From Neonectria sp. B-13 (lineage: Eukaryota > Ascomycota > Sordariomycetes > Hypocreales > Nectriaceae): DNA of 64,000 bases. The stretch covers positions 124,001 to 188,000 of the forward strand of contig NOKP01000009.1 of the NCBI GenBank assembly GCA_002682825.1, read 5' to 3'. Positions 43,321 to 52,980 of this stretch are shown piece after piece; the stretch's first letter is position 1; every line of letters begins with the position of its first letter. A program made the position numbers and the translations under genes. The notes beneath the pieces were generated by a model. That model was not told the origin of the DNA, ran no database searches, and worked only from the letters and a program-made list of their open reading frames with translations.

Positions 43321-43630
43321 TACCGCGGCGCAACAACGCAAGTAATATGTAGATGCAGCGGTAAAAAGCAGGCAAACCCCAGGCCCGTCCAATCGACGGC
43401 TCGATGCGATGGTCCATTGTCATACGACGGAGGGGGAGTCATCAATTAAATGAGTACCGGTTGTTTGTATGTAAGCTGTGCGCGGGATGGATGTATGTGT
43501 GTATCGCCGGTGGTTCAAGGGTTTGTGAGTGGACGCCATCCTCCGCCACAGGACGGGGATATTTCGTAAGAGCGAACGAGGCACGAGTTGGTGGAATCAG
43601 GGTTGATGGTTGGGTGTCTCTCTCTGTTGT

Positions 43631-43742
43631 GTGTATTCTGTTGTGCGTAATCTGTCGTGTGTATTCTGTTGTGCGTATTCTGTCGTGTGTATTCTGTTGT
43701 GCGTATTCTGTCGTGCGTATTCTATTGTGCGTATTCTGTTGC
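43631..43742. repeat. 14-bp minisatellite with 28-bp higher-order period
   Basis: Eight tandem 14-mers. GTGTATTCTGTTGT alternates with GCGTATTCTGTCGT in the first six units, and the last two are variants. Confidence 0.92.
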
Positions 43743-44259
43743 GCGTACTCATTCTGTGCATTGGGTGTAACCAGATGATCCGCGATGCCTCCCTCACCTC
43801 CGCTTCCAATTCCACCTCCAATTCCACCCTAATTCCCACCCCAATTCCCACCTCCCTCTGGCTTCCCGCTCCCTTGCCCCTTGTCGTCAATCCCCGTAGC
43901 CCATCAAGCCCCCCGAAGCCCCCCGTAAACAAGGCCAAGGACCCCCCGTCTAGTGCCAGCTTCGTTCCCGGCAGAATGTCTCGGTCTCCTCCGCTCCGAT
44001 GACATCGAGCATCTCCTAGCTACAGCACCTAGTTAGTTGTCAATCAATTAACGGGCGCCGTGTCGACTGTCCCATTTGCCCTGCCGGCCCGGGGTGCTTA
44101 AACTACCGATCTGCTGTGCCTACTCCCCGCCCTGCACTCGGCCGTCGATGATGCGTTGTTGCTGAGTTGTTAAAATGCCTCGTTCCATGGGTACCTTTCC
44201 GTGTCCTCCGCTCACCGTCTGCTCCTCCCCGTGTCTGGTATGTAATAAACCTTTCCCCA

Positions 44260-44348
44260 GGGTTCCCAGTTCCAGTTCCAGTTCCAGGGTTCCGGTTCCA
44301 GTTCCAGGGTTCCAGTTCCAGGGTTCCAGTTCGGGTTCCAGGGTTCGG
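44260..44348. repeat. GTTCCA hexamer-based repeat
   Basis: Irregular iterations of AGTTCCA and GGGTTCC over about 90 bp. Confidence 0.88.
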
Positions 44349-46295
44349 GAACCAAGGATTCCAGACGTCCAGGGTCGACCGATGTGTCGGTCAAGGTGCT
44401 CCCTAGTTACGTAGTAGAGCAACGAGGCCCGAATCTTCCACCCACCGCTTTTCTCGACAAACATACCTGATACAGACCGAAGACATCGCCAGACCATCCG
44501 CCTGGGCACATGACACTCCAAACCTCCATACTATCTATATGCGACCTCCTCGCCCGCCGTCTCGACCACGCGGTCCCGGTTAGTCTTAACAGCCCAAGCT
44601 AGCTCGGCCCCCAGCATCCACGACAAGACCCCGGTCGACACCGGGACCGTCGGGTTGGCCAAGACAGCCCTGTAGGCCTACTGCACTGCGCCGCCCAATG
44701 GCCACGACATGCCAGGACGCTTACCGATGGTCTGGCTCCTGGAAGACGAGAAAAGCGGTTGGTTCGTGAGCGAATCTCGCTGCCGTCGAGTCGTGGCCGC
44801 TCCCCGGTCCACGGCCCCGGGGTCCACTCGCACAGGAGTTTGCAGCAGACAGACCAATATACGCGGGCAAACATACACACACGCACACACGCGGAAATAC
44901 ACACAGTCACTCAGACGTCTCCTAGGCCCCAACGGAGGAGGGGGGCAGGCAGACCAAGAAGAAAAAGGAAAAAAGCCACATTCTTCCTGTCGAGGAGTGT
45001 GACGTGGAGGCTTCCAGCCCTATCACGCCGGCCGTCGTGTCGCCGGCCCTAGGGTCGCTGTAGTCCCGGGCTAGGGAGGGAGGGAGAGAGGACGAGAGGG
45101 CGAGAGCAGGCAAACCGGCTATCGTTTAGAAAGCCAAACGGTTCCGCAGCAAGGAGCCAGCAGCCAGCCAGCCAGCCAGCCAGTCAGCCCGCCAACCCAA
45201 CGGCCAAGACTCCAGACCGACGCGTTCCAGTTCCGGGTCTCCCAATTCTTCGGCTGGCCATCTCTTGGTCGCTGGCTGGCTCCCTGCTGAACCGCTCGAG
45301 TAAAATCCGAGACCTTTGTCGACACTTCCTCTGCATTGCCGTTTTGGGACGAGCCCGGCCGTTGCGGAGGTCCGGAGGTTCGCACTTTGGACTCTACGTA
45401 GTATCTATACCCCGGCCGAGGCCGTTTCAACCGGGCATCTGGGTCGGTACAGCCCTCGCGAGTACTCCTCCCGGCCGTCTGGGTCGGTACGTACAGCATT
45501 CGCAAGTACTTGCTCCTGGGCCACGCTGTTAGTTAGTTAGTACCCGGTGCGCCGCAAGCACCTACATGACCGCCCTGCATCCTCCGTCCCCTCCCCTTGG
45601 CCTCGGGTCGCTCCCCTCTTTTCGCCCTCCTGGCGTCTCCGGCACGCTGGCGCCTCTGACGGGGGCAGGGCTGCGGAGTACGGAGCACGTTCGTTTCGTT
45701 TCGTTTCGTCCGCGTCTTGATCGGGCCATGGCGTCGTCGACGGCCGGCACGAACCACGGGGCGCCACCGCACTCGGACGCTATGGGATAGCACGCAAAGC
45801 AAGCTGGAGAGAGACGTCCGGCTCCGACGCCACCGCAGATGAGGAGGGCGGGCCGCTCCTTGGGTCGAGAGACAAGTCCGCTGCTACTTATCAGCCAGTA
45901 TCCAGAACCAAGAACGGCCTGCAAAAGCAAAGCAAATGCAGACCTAATAAACCACGCCCTGCCCGACGCTGCTCGGTGGACCTCCCGCCGCCTCGGTCAT
46001 CCTGTAAGCGGACGGGTTGAGACAAGGTCAGAGACATTCGCAGAATCGACTCCTCACTGCGGTCTAGGAGTTGCAGGCCCGCCACTCTAACCAGCCTATG
46101 ACGGTCTCGCAATGCCTTGACACGAACAGTGGGGTTCGCCTGCATGCCAGAGCGCCGGCCAATTGTTCGCCAGAGCCTTTGACGCTTGAGAAGTGAAGAT
46201 GGAGTGTGGGTTGTCTGGGCTGCGAACTGAGCAATTGGGTTGAAGTCGTGGCCGGCTTGTCCTGGCACGGCCGTATCATGTCATACCATACATTA

Positions 46296-46478
46296 CATGC
46301 CATGCCATGCCATGCCATGCCGCAAGTCTAGATACTATGTACGAATATGTAGGAACCCAGCAGCATTGCTTTCCTGGCTTTGCCCCGTCTCGCCTGCCGT
46401 ACATTGCCTTACATTGCCTTGCCTCGCATGAAGCAAGGTCCGGCAACCACAACCACAACCACAACCACAACCACGCGC
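46296..46478. repeat. CATGC and CAACCA short tandem repeats
   Basis: CATGC pentamers lie at 46296-46322, and CAACCA hexamers lie at about 46444-46476, in the same non-coding stretch. Confidence 0.85.
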
Positions 46479-46673
46479 ATCCACTTCCACGTCCAAGACC
46501 GACGCAAAGGGTGGAGGCATGCTGGACTCGCTCGGCATCCGCGACGTCTACTGGCCCGTCTGCCGAGACCCTTCGAACCCGTAGTCCTGCGCGTGGCACT
46601 TTGCGCCTCACCTGGGCGCGAGAGTTGGCCGCCTGCACCACAAAAAACGTGGGCCATTTTCCCTTTACACGCC

Positions 46674-46724
46674 CCCTCCTCCTCCTCTCCTCCTCCTCCT
46701 CCTCCTCCCCCTCCTCCCCTCCAT
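46674..46724. repeat. CCT/TCC trinucleotide tract
   Basis: About 50 bp of CCTCCTCC iterations upstream of the P450 promoter. Confidence 0.9.
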
Positions 46725-46900
46725 CGTCGATCCGCGTGTCCGAGGATGGAATGAAGAGGGGGGCCGAGATTGTCAAGAGAATCCGCTACGAACCTGGTGG
46801 TGGAGTGCAGGATGGCATCGATCATGTATGTACCGAGCCGTGAGGACGGAGCGAGTACGAGGCCACGGGAGAAGCAGGACCATGGCTCGGTCGTGAATCC

Positions 46901-46907
46901 TATAAAA
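46901..46907 (+). promoter_or_regulatory. TATA box candidate of the P450 gene
   Basis: TATAAAA lies 210 bp upstream of the P450 ATG at 47117. The intervening sequence is C/T-rich, as expected for a fungal 5' UTR. Confidence 0.45.
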
Positions 46908-47116
46908 CGAGGATCCCCGTTCCTTGTTCCCACGATGATGCTTGGTTGTTTGTAGATCTATTGTTGGTTCGGCACCTTGTGGATATACCTCGTCTTTGTT
47001 TCACTCTTGACTTGTCTTATACTTGGCCCGTCTGTCTATCACTTCTTCGTCGGCTGAGACCTGCTTGAAGCCCCATTCAGCCATCAGCTTCTTTATAAGC
47101 CTCCTCCACTTACACC

Positions 47117-48776
47117 ATGGCTGTCATCCCTGAAGTCTGGTCCTCGTTGGCCTCCAAGGCTCCGGTCTTGAACCACCTCCTCTCCTCGTTGACGGTTGAG
47201 ATTATTCTCATCGTTGCCCTCTTGTACATCCTCGCTCCCCTGGGCCGTTATCTTCTCCGCCTCGTCCAGTCATCTTCCCCAGATTCCTTCACTTCAGACT
47301 CCAAGATCCCCCACCACACTGGCCTGCTGTCTGTATCCCAACTCCCTGTCCTCTCCGCCGCCGTCCCCTGGGTCGGCCACCTCCTCGGACTGCAGAACAA
47401 CAGCGGCCGCTACATCAACCATCTGATAGCGTCTACCGCGGCTCCCATCTTCACCATCAACATCCCCTTCAAGCGCATCATCGTCGCCAACCCGTCGTCG
47501 ATGGACCGCAACCTGTCTCGCCACACCACGGACACGGGACTTGCGCAGATCCTCGCCTACGTCGGGCCCAGGGTCTTTGGCCTGGGCTCCAAGACCATCA
47601 ACGTCATTCTCGATACCGACCCGCGGCCTCTCCACAAGGTCGAGTTCGGCGGCGTCGACAACCTCAAGGCTCTCTCCGAGCGCTCTGGCGTGTTTGCTTG
47701 GGGCGAGATGAACCAGATGCCCGCCGTCAGCGAGGTCAACCTCGCCCACTGGATGTTTGGCCTGACCGTTTCTGCCACGGCGAATGCTGTCTGGGGCGTT
47801 GAGAACCCCTGGCGCATGGACCGCGAGTTTGCCGAAGAGTTCATGTGAGTATCACTTACACCATCTCATCCCTACCCATCCACCTTTACTAACACCGCAA
47901 AGGAACCTCAGCGAAACCTTTGACTCGCTCTCTCGGCCTGTCGCCTGGCTCACTGCTCGCCCGGCCTACAAGTCTCGCAAGTTCCTCAGCTCCCGGCTCC
48001 GCGACTTCCACGCCCAGCACCGCTCGGCACGCGTCCAGTCCGTAGCCCACGCCATCAACGTCGTCGCCCAGGCGGATCCCAACTGGGAGACCAACAAGGA
48101 CTACTTCAACATTGAAATGGTCTCTGCCCTCGGCCTTCTCGCAACGCCCAGCACCCTCTCTGTCTGGCTCATGCGCCACCTGCTCGCGGCCCCCGACCTG
48201 CTGCGCGTCATCGTCGAAGAGGTCCAGCGACTCAACGACGTGCAGGGCGAGTTTTCCGGCGCCCCGAGACTCGATCTCACCGACGTCAAAGCTCTTTGTC
48301 CCTGGCTCGTGGCGTCCTGGTACGAGACTCTCCGGCTTCACATGACCGGCGTCCCCCGTCTCGCCCGCCACGACTTCAACCTCAACGTCCCCGGCTCAGA
48401 TCCTCTGGCCGTGTCGCAGGGCGACATCTTCCTGCTTCCCATGTGCGCGTCCAACCACGACGCCATCACCTGGGGCCCCGACGCGGCGTCCTTCGTCCCG
48501 GGCCGCTTCATCAACAACAACGGCGATCTCAACAACAGCCTGATCCGCAAGGTGCGCGCCTTTGGCGTCGCCGGCAACTTGTGTCCGGGGCGAGTGTTCG
48601 GCTTCGAGGTCGCCATGATGGTCGTCGCCGGGACGCTGCGCACGTTTGAGGTCAAGGGCGTCGACGGCCGAGACTTTTGGGTGCCCGACGTGCGCAAGGG
48701 GTTCAACGTGGGCTTTGAGCGATATGCGGACGATGTCAAGGTGGCGTTGGTGAAGAGGTCAACAGCCACGTGGTGA
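47117..48776 (+). CDS. Cytochrome P450 monooxygenase
   Basis: Two exons, 47117-47844 and 47903-48776, with a 58-nt intron (GTGAGT donor, ACTAACA branch site, CAAAG acceptor), giving 533 residues. An N-terminal membrane anchor (VEIILIVALLYILAPLG) is present. The I-helix region is weakly conserved, the K-helix ExxR is in WYETLRL, and the PERF-like segment is FVPGRF. The heme loop is FGVAGNLCPGRVFG, with the thiolate Cys near residue 475. The loop keeps the F, Cys and Gly but has Ala and Asn where the usual motif has Gly/Asp and a basic residue. The overall look is of the fungal P450s related to CYP7/CYP8 (oxysterol 7-hydroxylase or prostacyclin-synthase-like). The substrate is not predictable. 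No clustered biosynthetic genes are next to it. Confidence 0.88.
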
Positions 48777-48811
48777 TTTGTTTATAACCTGGCGGTCTTT
48801 GGATTCTTTGT

Positions 48812-48892
48812 TTGGAGGGTTGTACAGCGGGTTGTACTGCGGTACTGCGGGTTGTGGGTTGTACTGCGGGTTGTACTGCGGCGCTTGGGTTG
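48812..48892. repeat. GGGTTGTACTGC-type tandem repeat
   Basis: About 80 bp of imperfect iterations of GGGTTGTACTGCGG in the short region between the convergent P450 and TPR genes (stops 254 bp apart). Confidence 0.85.
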
Positions 48893-49030
48893 GTTTGGCT
48901 TCGGTGATTTTCAACGACACGATATTTAACTACAGGATCCTAGATGATACTAGAGACAATGTTCTGATTTACTTAAACTCTTATATTAAGTCTGATTAAC
49001 CTGCGAGATTTGCACGTCTGCGTGAATCGA

Positions 49031-50752
49031 TCAATTGCTAAGACCGGGATCCAGGTCTGCGGCTACTCTATTACAACACTTCTCTGTTTCGAGCCTACAG
49101 AAACAAGACGAGTTCACCAGCACATCTGCTCCAGCTGCTGCAATTTTCAGCTGCATCCGTATCACTCCCGCCTCCGCCACTCGCCCGAGACGTATCAGAC
49201 ACTCGCAGTAGCCGTGCAGCGCCCAGATGTTATTCGGGTTCTGATGCGTGCGGGCAAGCGACTTCTTCAGGCCAAGATCCTCGGCGTACACAACTGCGGC
49301 CTCTTCGACGCGGCCCTGCTCCAGCATCAGCGCCGCGTACGCGTGGCGGGTCGGGAGCATCCAGCCCCAGGGCTCAGAGTACACGAGCGCGTCGTCCTGC
49401 GCAACGGCGAGGCGGAGACTCTCAAAGGCGGTCTTGTAGTTGCCCCTGCGGTACTCGATCTCGCCGTCTAGCATGGCGAAGGCGACTTTGAGGACGTCCA
49501 CCACCCTGTTTGGGAAGCTGAGCCGCGACCGAGGCACTCGTTTTGCGGCTGCTCGGAAGAGGTCCCGTTCCTTATCCGCCTCGCCCACGTTGCCCGTGGC
49601 GGCCCACGCGATGCCTTTTCCGTAGTGCGCCATGGCGATGGTGACGCAGTAGAGGTCTTTGTTTTCCGGGATGGACTGCCTCTTGAGCTCATCCCACATG
49701 CCGAAGCGGATCAAGACGTGCACGCGGACGGACTTGAAGACCTCCATCCACTTGGCCATCGGGGGAGAATCCACCACCAGCAGATCTTCAGTGATGGTCG
49801 CCTCCATCCGCCCAACAGCCTCGAGAGCCACCCGGGACTGCCCCGCGAGCATGGCAGCGTAAATGAGGGAGTGGTAGTTGTGCAGCCGGTAGAAGCTGTA
49901 AAAGGTGCGTCGTCCCTCCCTGGCGAAGAACTTGTCGTCGGCGATGGTGGCCTTTGTGTTCGTATCAATGGCTCGCTGGTAGTCTCCCACAAGCACGTCG
50001 ATATGGCTCGGCATGTGGCGCATGTGGCCCGAGTCCGGAACCAGGCTGCGCAGGTGGTCGGCGGCAACGAGGGCTACTTCCGGGGTGTCGGACATTTCCA
50101 TCAGGTGAATGTACAGGTGTAGAATGCCGGGATGGCGACAATCTGGAAGCTTCAGGGGCCGTTCAAGGATATCCTTGATCTCCAGTACGGGGGTTTTGAC
50201 GTTGGGTTTCCGAGTAGTCCGCTCGAACAGGTTCCACGGCTCGGTGTTCATCAACGCATCGGCGGTGAGGGCGGCGACGTCCAAGTCCTTGTCGAATCTC
50301 TTGTACACTTGCCTCATCGCATCTGCGAATCCTAAAACCGAAGGCGAAAAGTCGTCGGGCGCCGAGCTGAACGGGAAGCGACACTGGATGGCGTCGACGA
50401 GGGCTCTCTCGACCGGCGACGCAGACGCCGCGTGTTGCTTCGCCTGCACCGCCATATGATGACACCTAGTAATAGAAGCCCTGAGTTCCACCTTGTCAAA
50501 CGCAGTCCACTTCTTGTTGTAGTTTGGGCCCGACGCAAAGGCGACGCCCCAGTAGCCCATGGCGCACGACGGATCATGGGAAATCACCTGCTCAAAGCAC
50601 CGGACCGCCTCGCCGTGGTTGAAGGAATAAGCCCAGGTGAGGCCGCGGCTGAACCAATCCTGGGCATCCTGGCTGTCGGTCGTAACAAGACGACGGAACG
50701 CGCCTAGGTCGTAATAGTCGGCGGCGGCGGGGATGGCGCGTGGGACAGACAT
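49031..50752 (-). CDS. TPR-repeat protein, bacterial-like architecture
   Basis: A single exon encoding 573 residues. TPR-like helices are visible at the start (WFSRGLTWAYSFNHGEAVRC then FEQVISHDPSCAMGYWGVAF) and at the end (YAALMLEQGRVEEAAVVY, WALHGYCECLIRLGRVAEA). The middle contains GHMRHMPSHIDVLVGDYQRA, a segment with conserved His residues also present in the abundant bacterial TPR proteins of about 550 residues. No catalytic domain is attached, and there is no signal peptide or membrane segment. Proteins of this kind occur across filamentous fungi as intron-less genes; a bacterial origin is plausible but unproven. The function is probably protein-protein interaction. The only ATG consistent with full-length alignment is at 50752. 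Confidence 0.82.
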   Translation of the reverse strand: MSVPRAIPAAADYYDLGAFRRLVTTDSQDAQDWFSRGLTWAYSFNHGEAVRCFEQVISHDPSCAMGYWGVAFASGPNYNKKWTAFDKVELRASITRCHHMAVQAKQHAASASPVERALVDAIQCRFPFSSAPDDFSPSVLGFADAMRQVYKRFDKDLDVAALTADALMNTEPWNLFERTTRKPNVKTPVLEIKDILERPLKLPDCRHPGILHLYIHLMEMSDTPEVALVAADHLRSLVPDSGHMRHMPSHIDVLVGDYQRAIDTNTKATIADDKFFAREGRRTFYSFYRLHNYHSLIYAAMLAGQSRVALEAVGRMEATITEDLLVVDSPPMAKWMEVFKSVRVHVLIRFGMWDELKRQSIPENKDLYCVTIAMAHYGKGIAWAATGNVGEADKERDLFRAAAKRVPRSRLSFPNRVVDVLKVAFAMLDGEIEYRRGNYKTAFESLRLAVAQDDALVYSEPWGWMLPTRHAYAALMLEQGRVEEAAVVYAEDLGLKKSLARTHQNPNNIWALHGYCECLIRLGRVAEAGVIRMQLKIAAAGADVLVNSSCFCRLETEKCCNRVAADLDPGLSN

Positions 50753-52980
50753 GGAGGGTGAAGGGACACGGTATCAGGGTATAAATGGCGTGCTAATCCA
50801 GATAAGCGTGGACGTCTTGCTCTGCGACGGCGAGCATGAGTGCGAGGAGTGTCGATCGGGTACAGAGGCGGACAGTGCCCGAGTCGCCCATTGGTTGCGT
50901 TTTGGTTGGGCAGCCAGAGCCATCTAGTCTCCGGGATCCGAGAATGGGATCCGAGAGATGGAAATCGATTGGCCGTGGTTTGACGTATGCACGAAATCTG
51001 CACGAACCTGCATGAAGCTGAAGATGAAGTTCGTCACAAGACGTCCTGACATCATCCACGAACCGAGCTCAGTTGTTCTCCGCATTTCCTCCGCATTTCC
51101 TCCGCATTTCCCCCGCGACTGGGGCAAGCGGGACGGCCCATTGCGGGTTGTGGGGGCAGCGGAGCCAGGCCGTGCCCGATCGACGCTCCGGATCAGGCCG
51201 GGAGTTGTCCTTCAAGGCTTGCTTAAACTCCTTTTCTCTGACCACCCAAGATACTAGAGATGCAGAAATAAAGACAAACCTCCGTCAGTAAAGGATAGTT
51301 TCTCTTCACGTAAGAAAAGAAGTCGATCGAAAGGAAGGCAAAAGAGATAACCATGGAGGCGATAAGACAGGGATGACAAGATGGACAAAGGCGATGAGAT
51401 GATGGAAACTAGAGACGACCTTCGATTTGCCCATTAACCAGCGAAACTTCTGAAAATATGGACAACCCAAATGGAATAGCTGCGCGTCCTGAATGAAAGG
51501 CTTTGCGCGGGTGAAGTGCGCATCATACCCTGACAACGCGATCAATCCTGACTATCACACGTACCATGTATACCGCCGTGCCAGTGCAGGCGTTACTCTG
51601 ACGACCTGCAGAACGAATCAGCCCTCCATCGCCACTACGCTCAACCAGCGGCCTGCGATGCGCGTGTTGCATCCAGAATGGCATCAACGACACCCAAAGA
51701 GACTTGTCGGATCGAGGAAGCGGACCGAGAACAAGGAAGAGAACAAATGACGGCACACGTACCGGATTATTTCCAGACGATGGAGTCGTTCCCAATTCTC
51801 GTGAGTGCCCAGCTCATGTTAACTAGCACTGACTTTAGCGAGACCTGTGTTCCTCCAACGTCTCGAGACATCAAGGAGCTGGATATCGTTGACGAATACC
51901 GTCGCGTGCTCGATCTTGACTGAAATTGATTGGGCTTTGTTTTAACCCGAGTCGCGAGACGAACTGTTCAACGGGATATAATGATTGAGCGTCCGAGACA
52001 TGTCCCCTCCTTCGTCTGAGAGCTGCGTGTCATCTGAGAACTTGACCGATATGGAGATCTGATAGACTTGTTAGGCGCTGCTCTTCTGGTCAACCCGACA
52101 TCCGCCCATCTGCCTCATCCGTGCAAACCTACATGATAACACCCATATGTTAGCCATTAGAAGAACAGTAAGCCTCTTAGGGCTTCTTCGGCACACCGAA
52201 ACGCTGACTCTCGCATCTACTCGTCGGTTCTTCTCCATCTACAACTGCTGGGTCAAGTGCCCAATCGCAGACGTTCTGTTTCCGCTGTTCCGCGAGACGA
52301 TCGTCGGTCTGGCCATTTCCCCGGCAAACACTCGGCGGCCCACCGCAAGAAGATGATGCTAGAGTTGGACCCGAAGTCCCTGGCCACATCAAGCTGCATT
52401 ATCGGCGCAGTGGGAGACGCTTCAAAGTCGACACCATCCTCGCCAACGCCGCAGAGCCTGTCAACTGGATAGCCTGTGCGCTGATGGAGGTGTACTCCCT
52501 GGAGATCTTTGGCGACTCGGGGGACACGCGGAAGGTATGGAGGGTTGCGGTGTTTCCAGCGAGGAGACCAGTAAAGATCACCGACAAGAAGGATCCGGTG
52601 GAAGTGTAAGAAGTTATGGTGGCCAGAGTCGTTCAGACTATAAACCAGGACCCCGGACAGCTCTGGTCATCCAATCAGATCAATGCCCGCCGCATCGGTA
52701 CCTGGCGGGATTAGTGGAGTCCAGGTACCGAGCCCCTAACGCACAGCGCTGCCGGCCCCTCTCGCGGGGCTCTTTTAGCGGATGACGCCTGCAACGCCCA
52801 GTGCATCCTCACCGGGTAGTCACTGCAGGGGCGCGACTGGATTGGACGGGAATGGGTTTCGTCACCTGAGGTTTCGCAAGGCATCTTCACCACGAGGCTT
52901 CGACTTGGCTCTTCCATCTTCACTTCACCGCACCTCGACATCGATCAGCCTCGACTTCTACCGCGCTTCGTCTAGCCATC
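50753..52980. other. Intergenic region, about 2.2 kb, with possible unannotated exons
   Basis: The promoter of the TPR gene is at the left. Two weak coding candidates lie inside: a frame at 51678-51923 (ATG to TGA, 81 residues, ending EYRRVLDLD) and the 3' exon-like frame described separately at 52211-52609. No transposon or RNA gene was recognised. Confidence 0.5.
52211..52609 (+). CDS. Possible 3' exon of an unrecognised gene
   Basis: An open frame without an early ATG, ending in TAA at 52609. The last about 75 codons (from GGC at 52382) have coding-like composition with many C-ending codons and read GHIKLHYRRSGRRFKVDTIL, then ANAAEPVNWIACALMEVYSL, then EIFGDSGDTRKVWRVAVFP. This looks like a real protein end with mixed charged and hydrophobic residues, but I do not recognise the family. 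The upstream exon is not identified; one weak possibility is ATG 52147 with a donor at 52168. It could also be a relic. Confidence 0.3.
   Translation, partial: SHLLVGSSPSTTAGSSAQSQTFCFRCSARRSSVWPFPRQTLGGPPQEDDARVGPEVPGHIKLHYRRSGRRFKVDTILANAAEPVNWIACALMEVYSLEIFGDSGDTRKVWRVAVFPARRPVKITDKKDPVEV

Larger units (their letters stand above)
39083..47116. other. Gene-poor, minisatellite-rich region, about 8.0 kb
   Basis: No convincing coding sequence was found; the longest open frames are low-complexity artefacts of repeats. Simple and tandem repeats are unusually dense: 39810, 40783, 42400, 42795, 43245, 43631, 44260, 45156, 46296, 46444 and 46674. The end of the region holds the P450 promoter. Confidence 0.55.
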
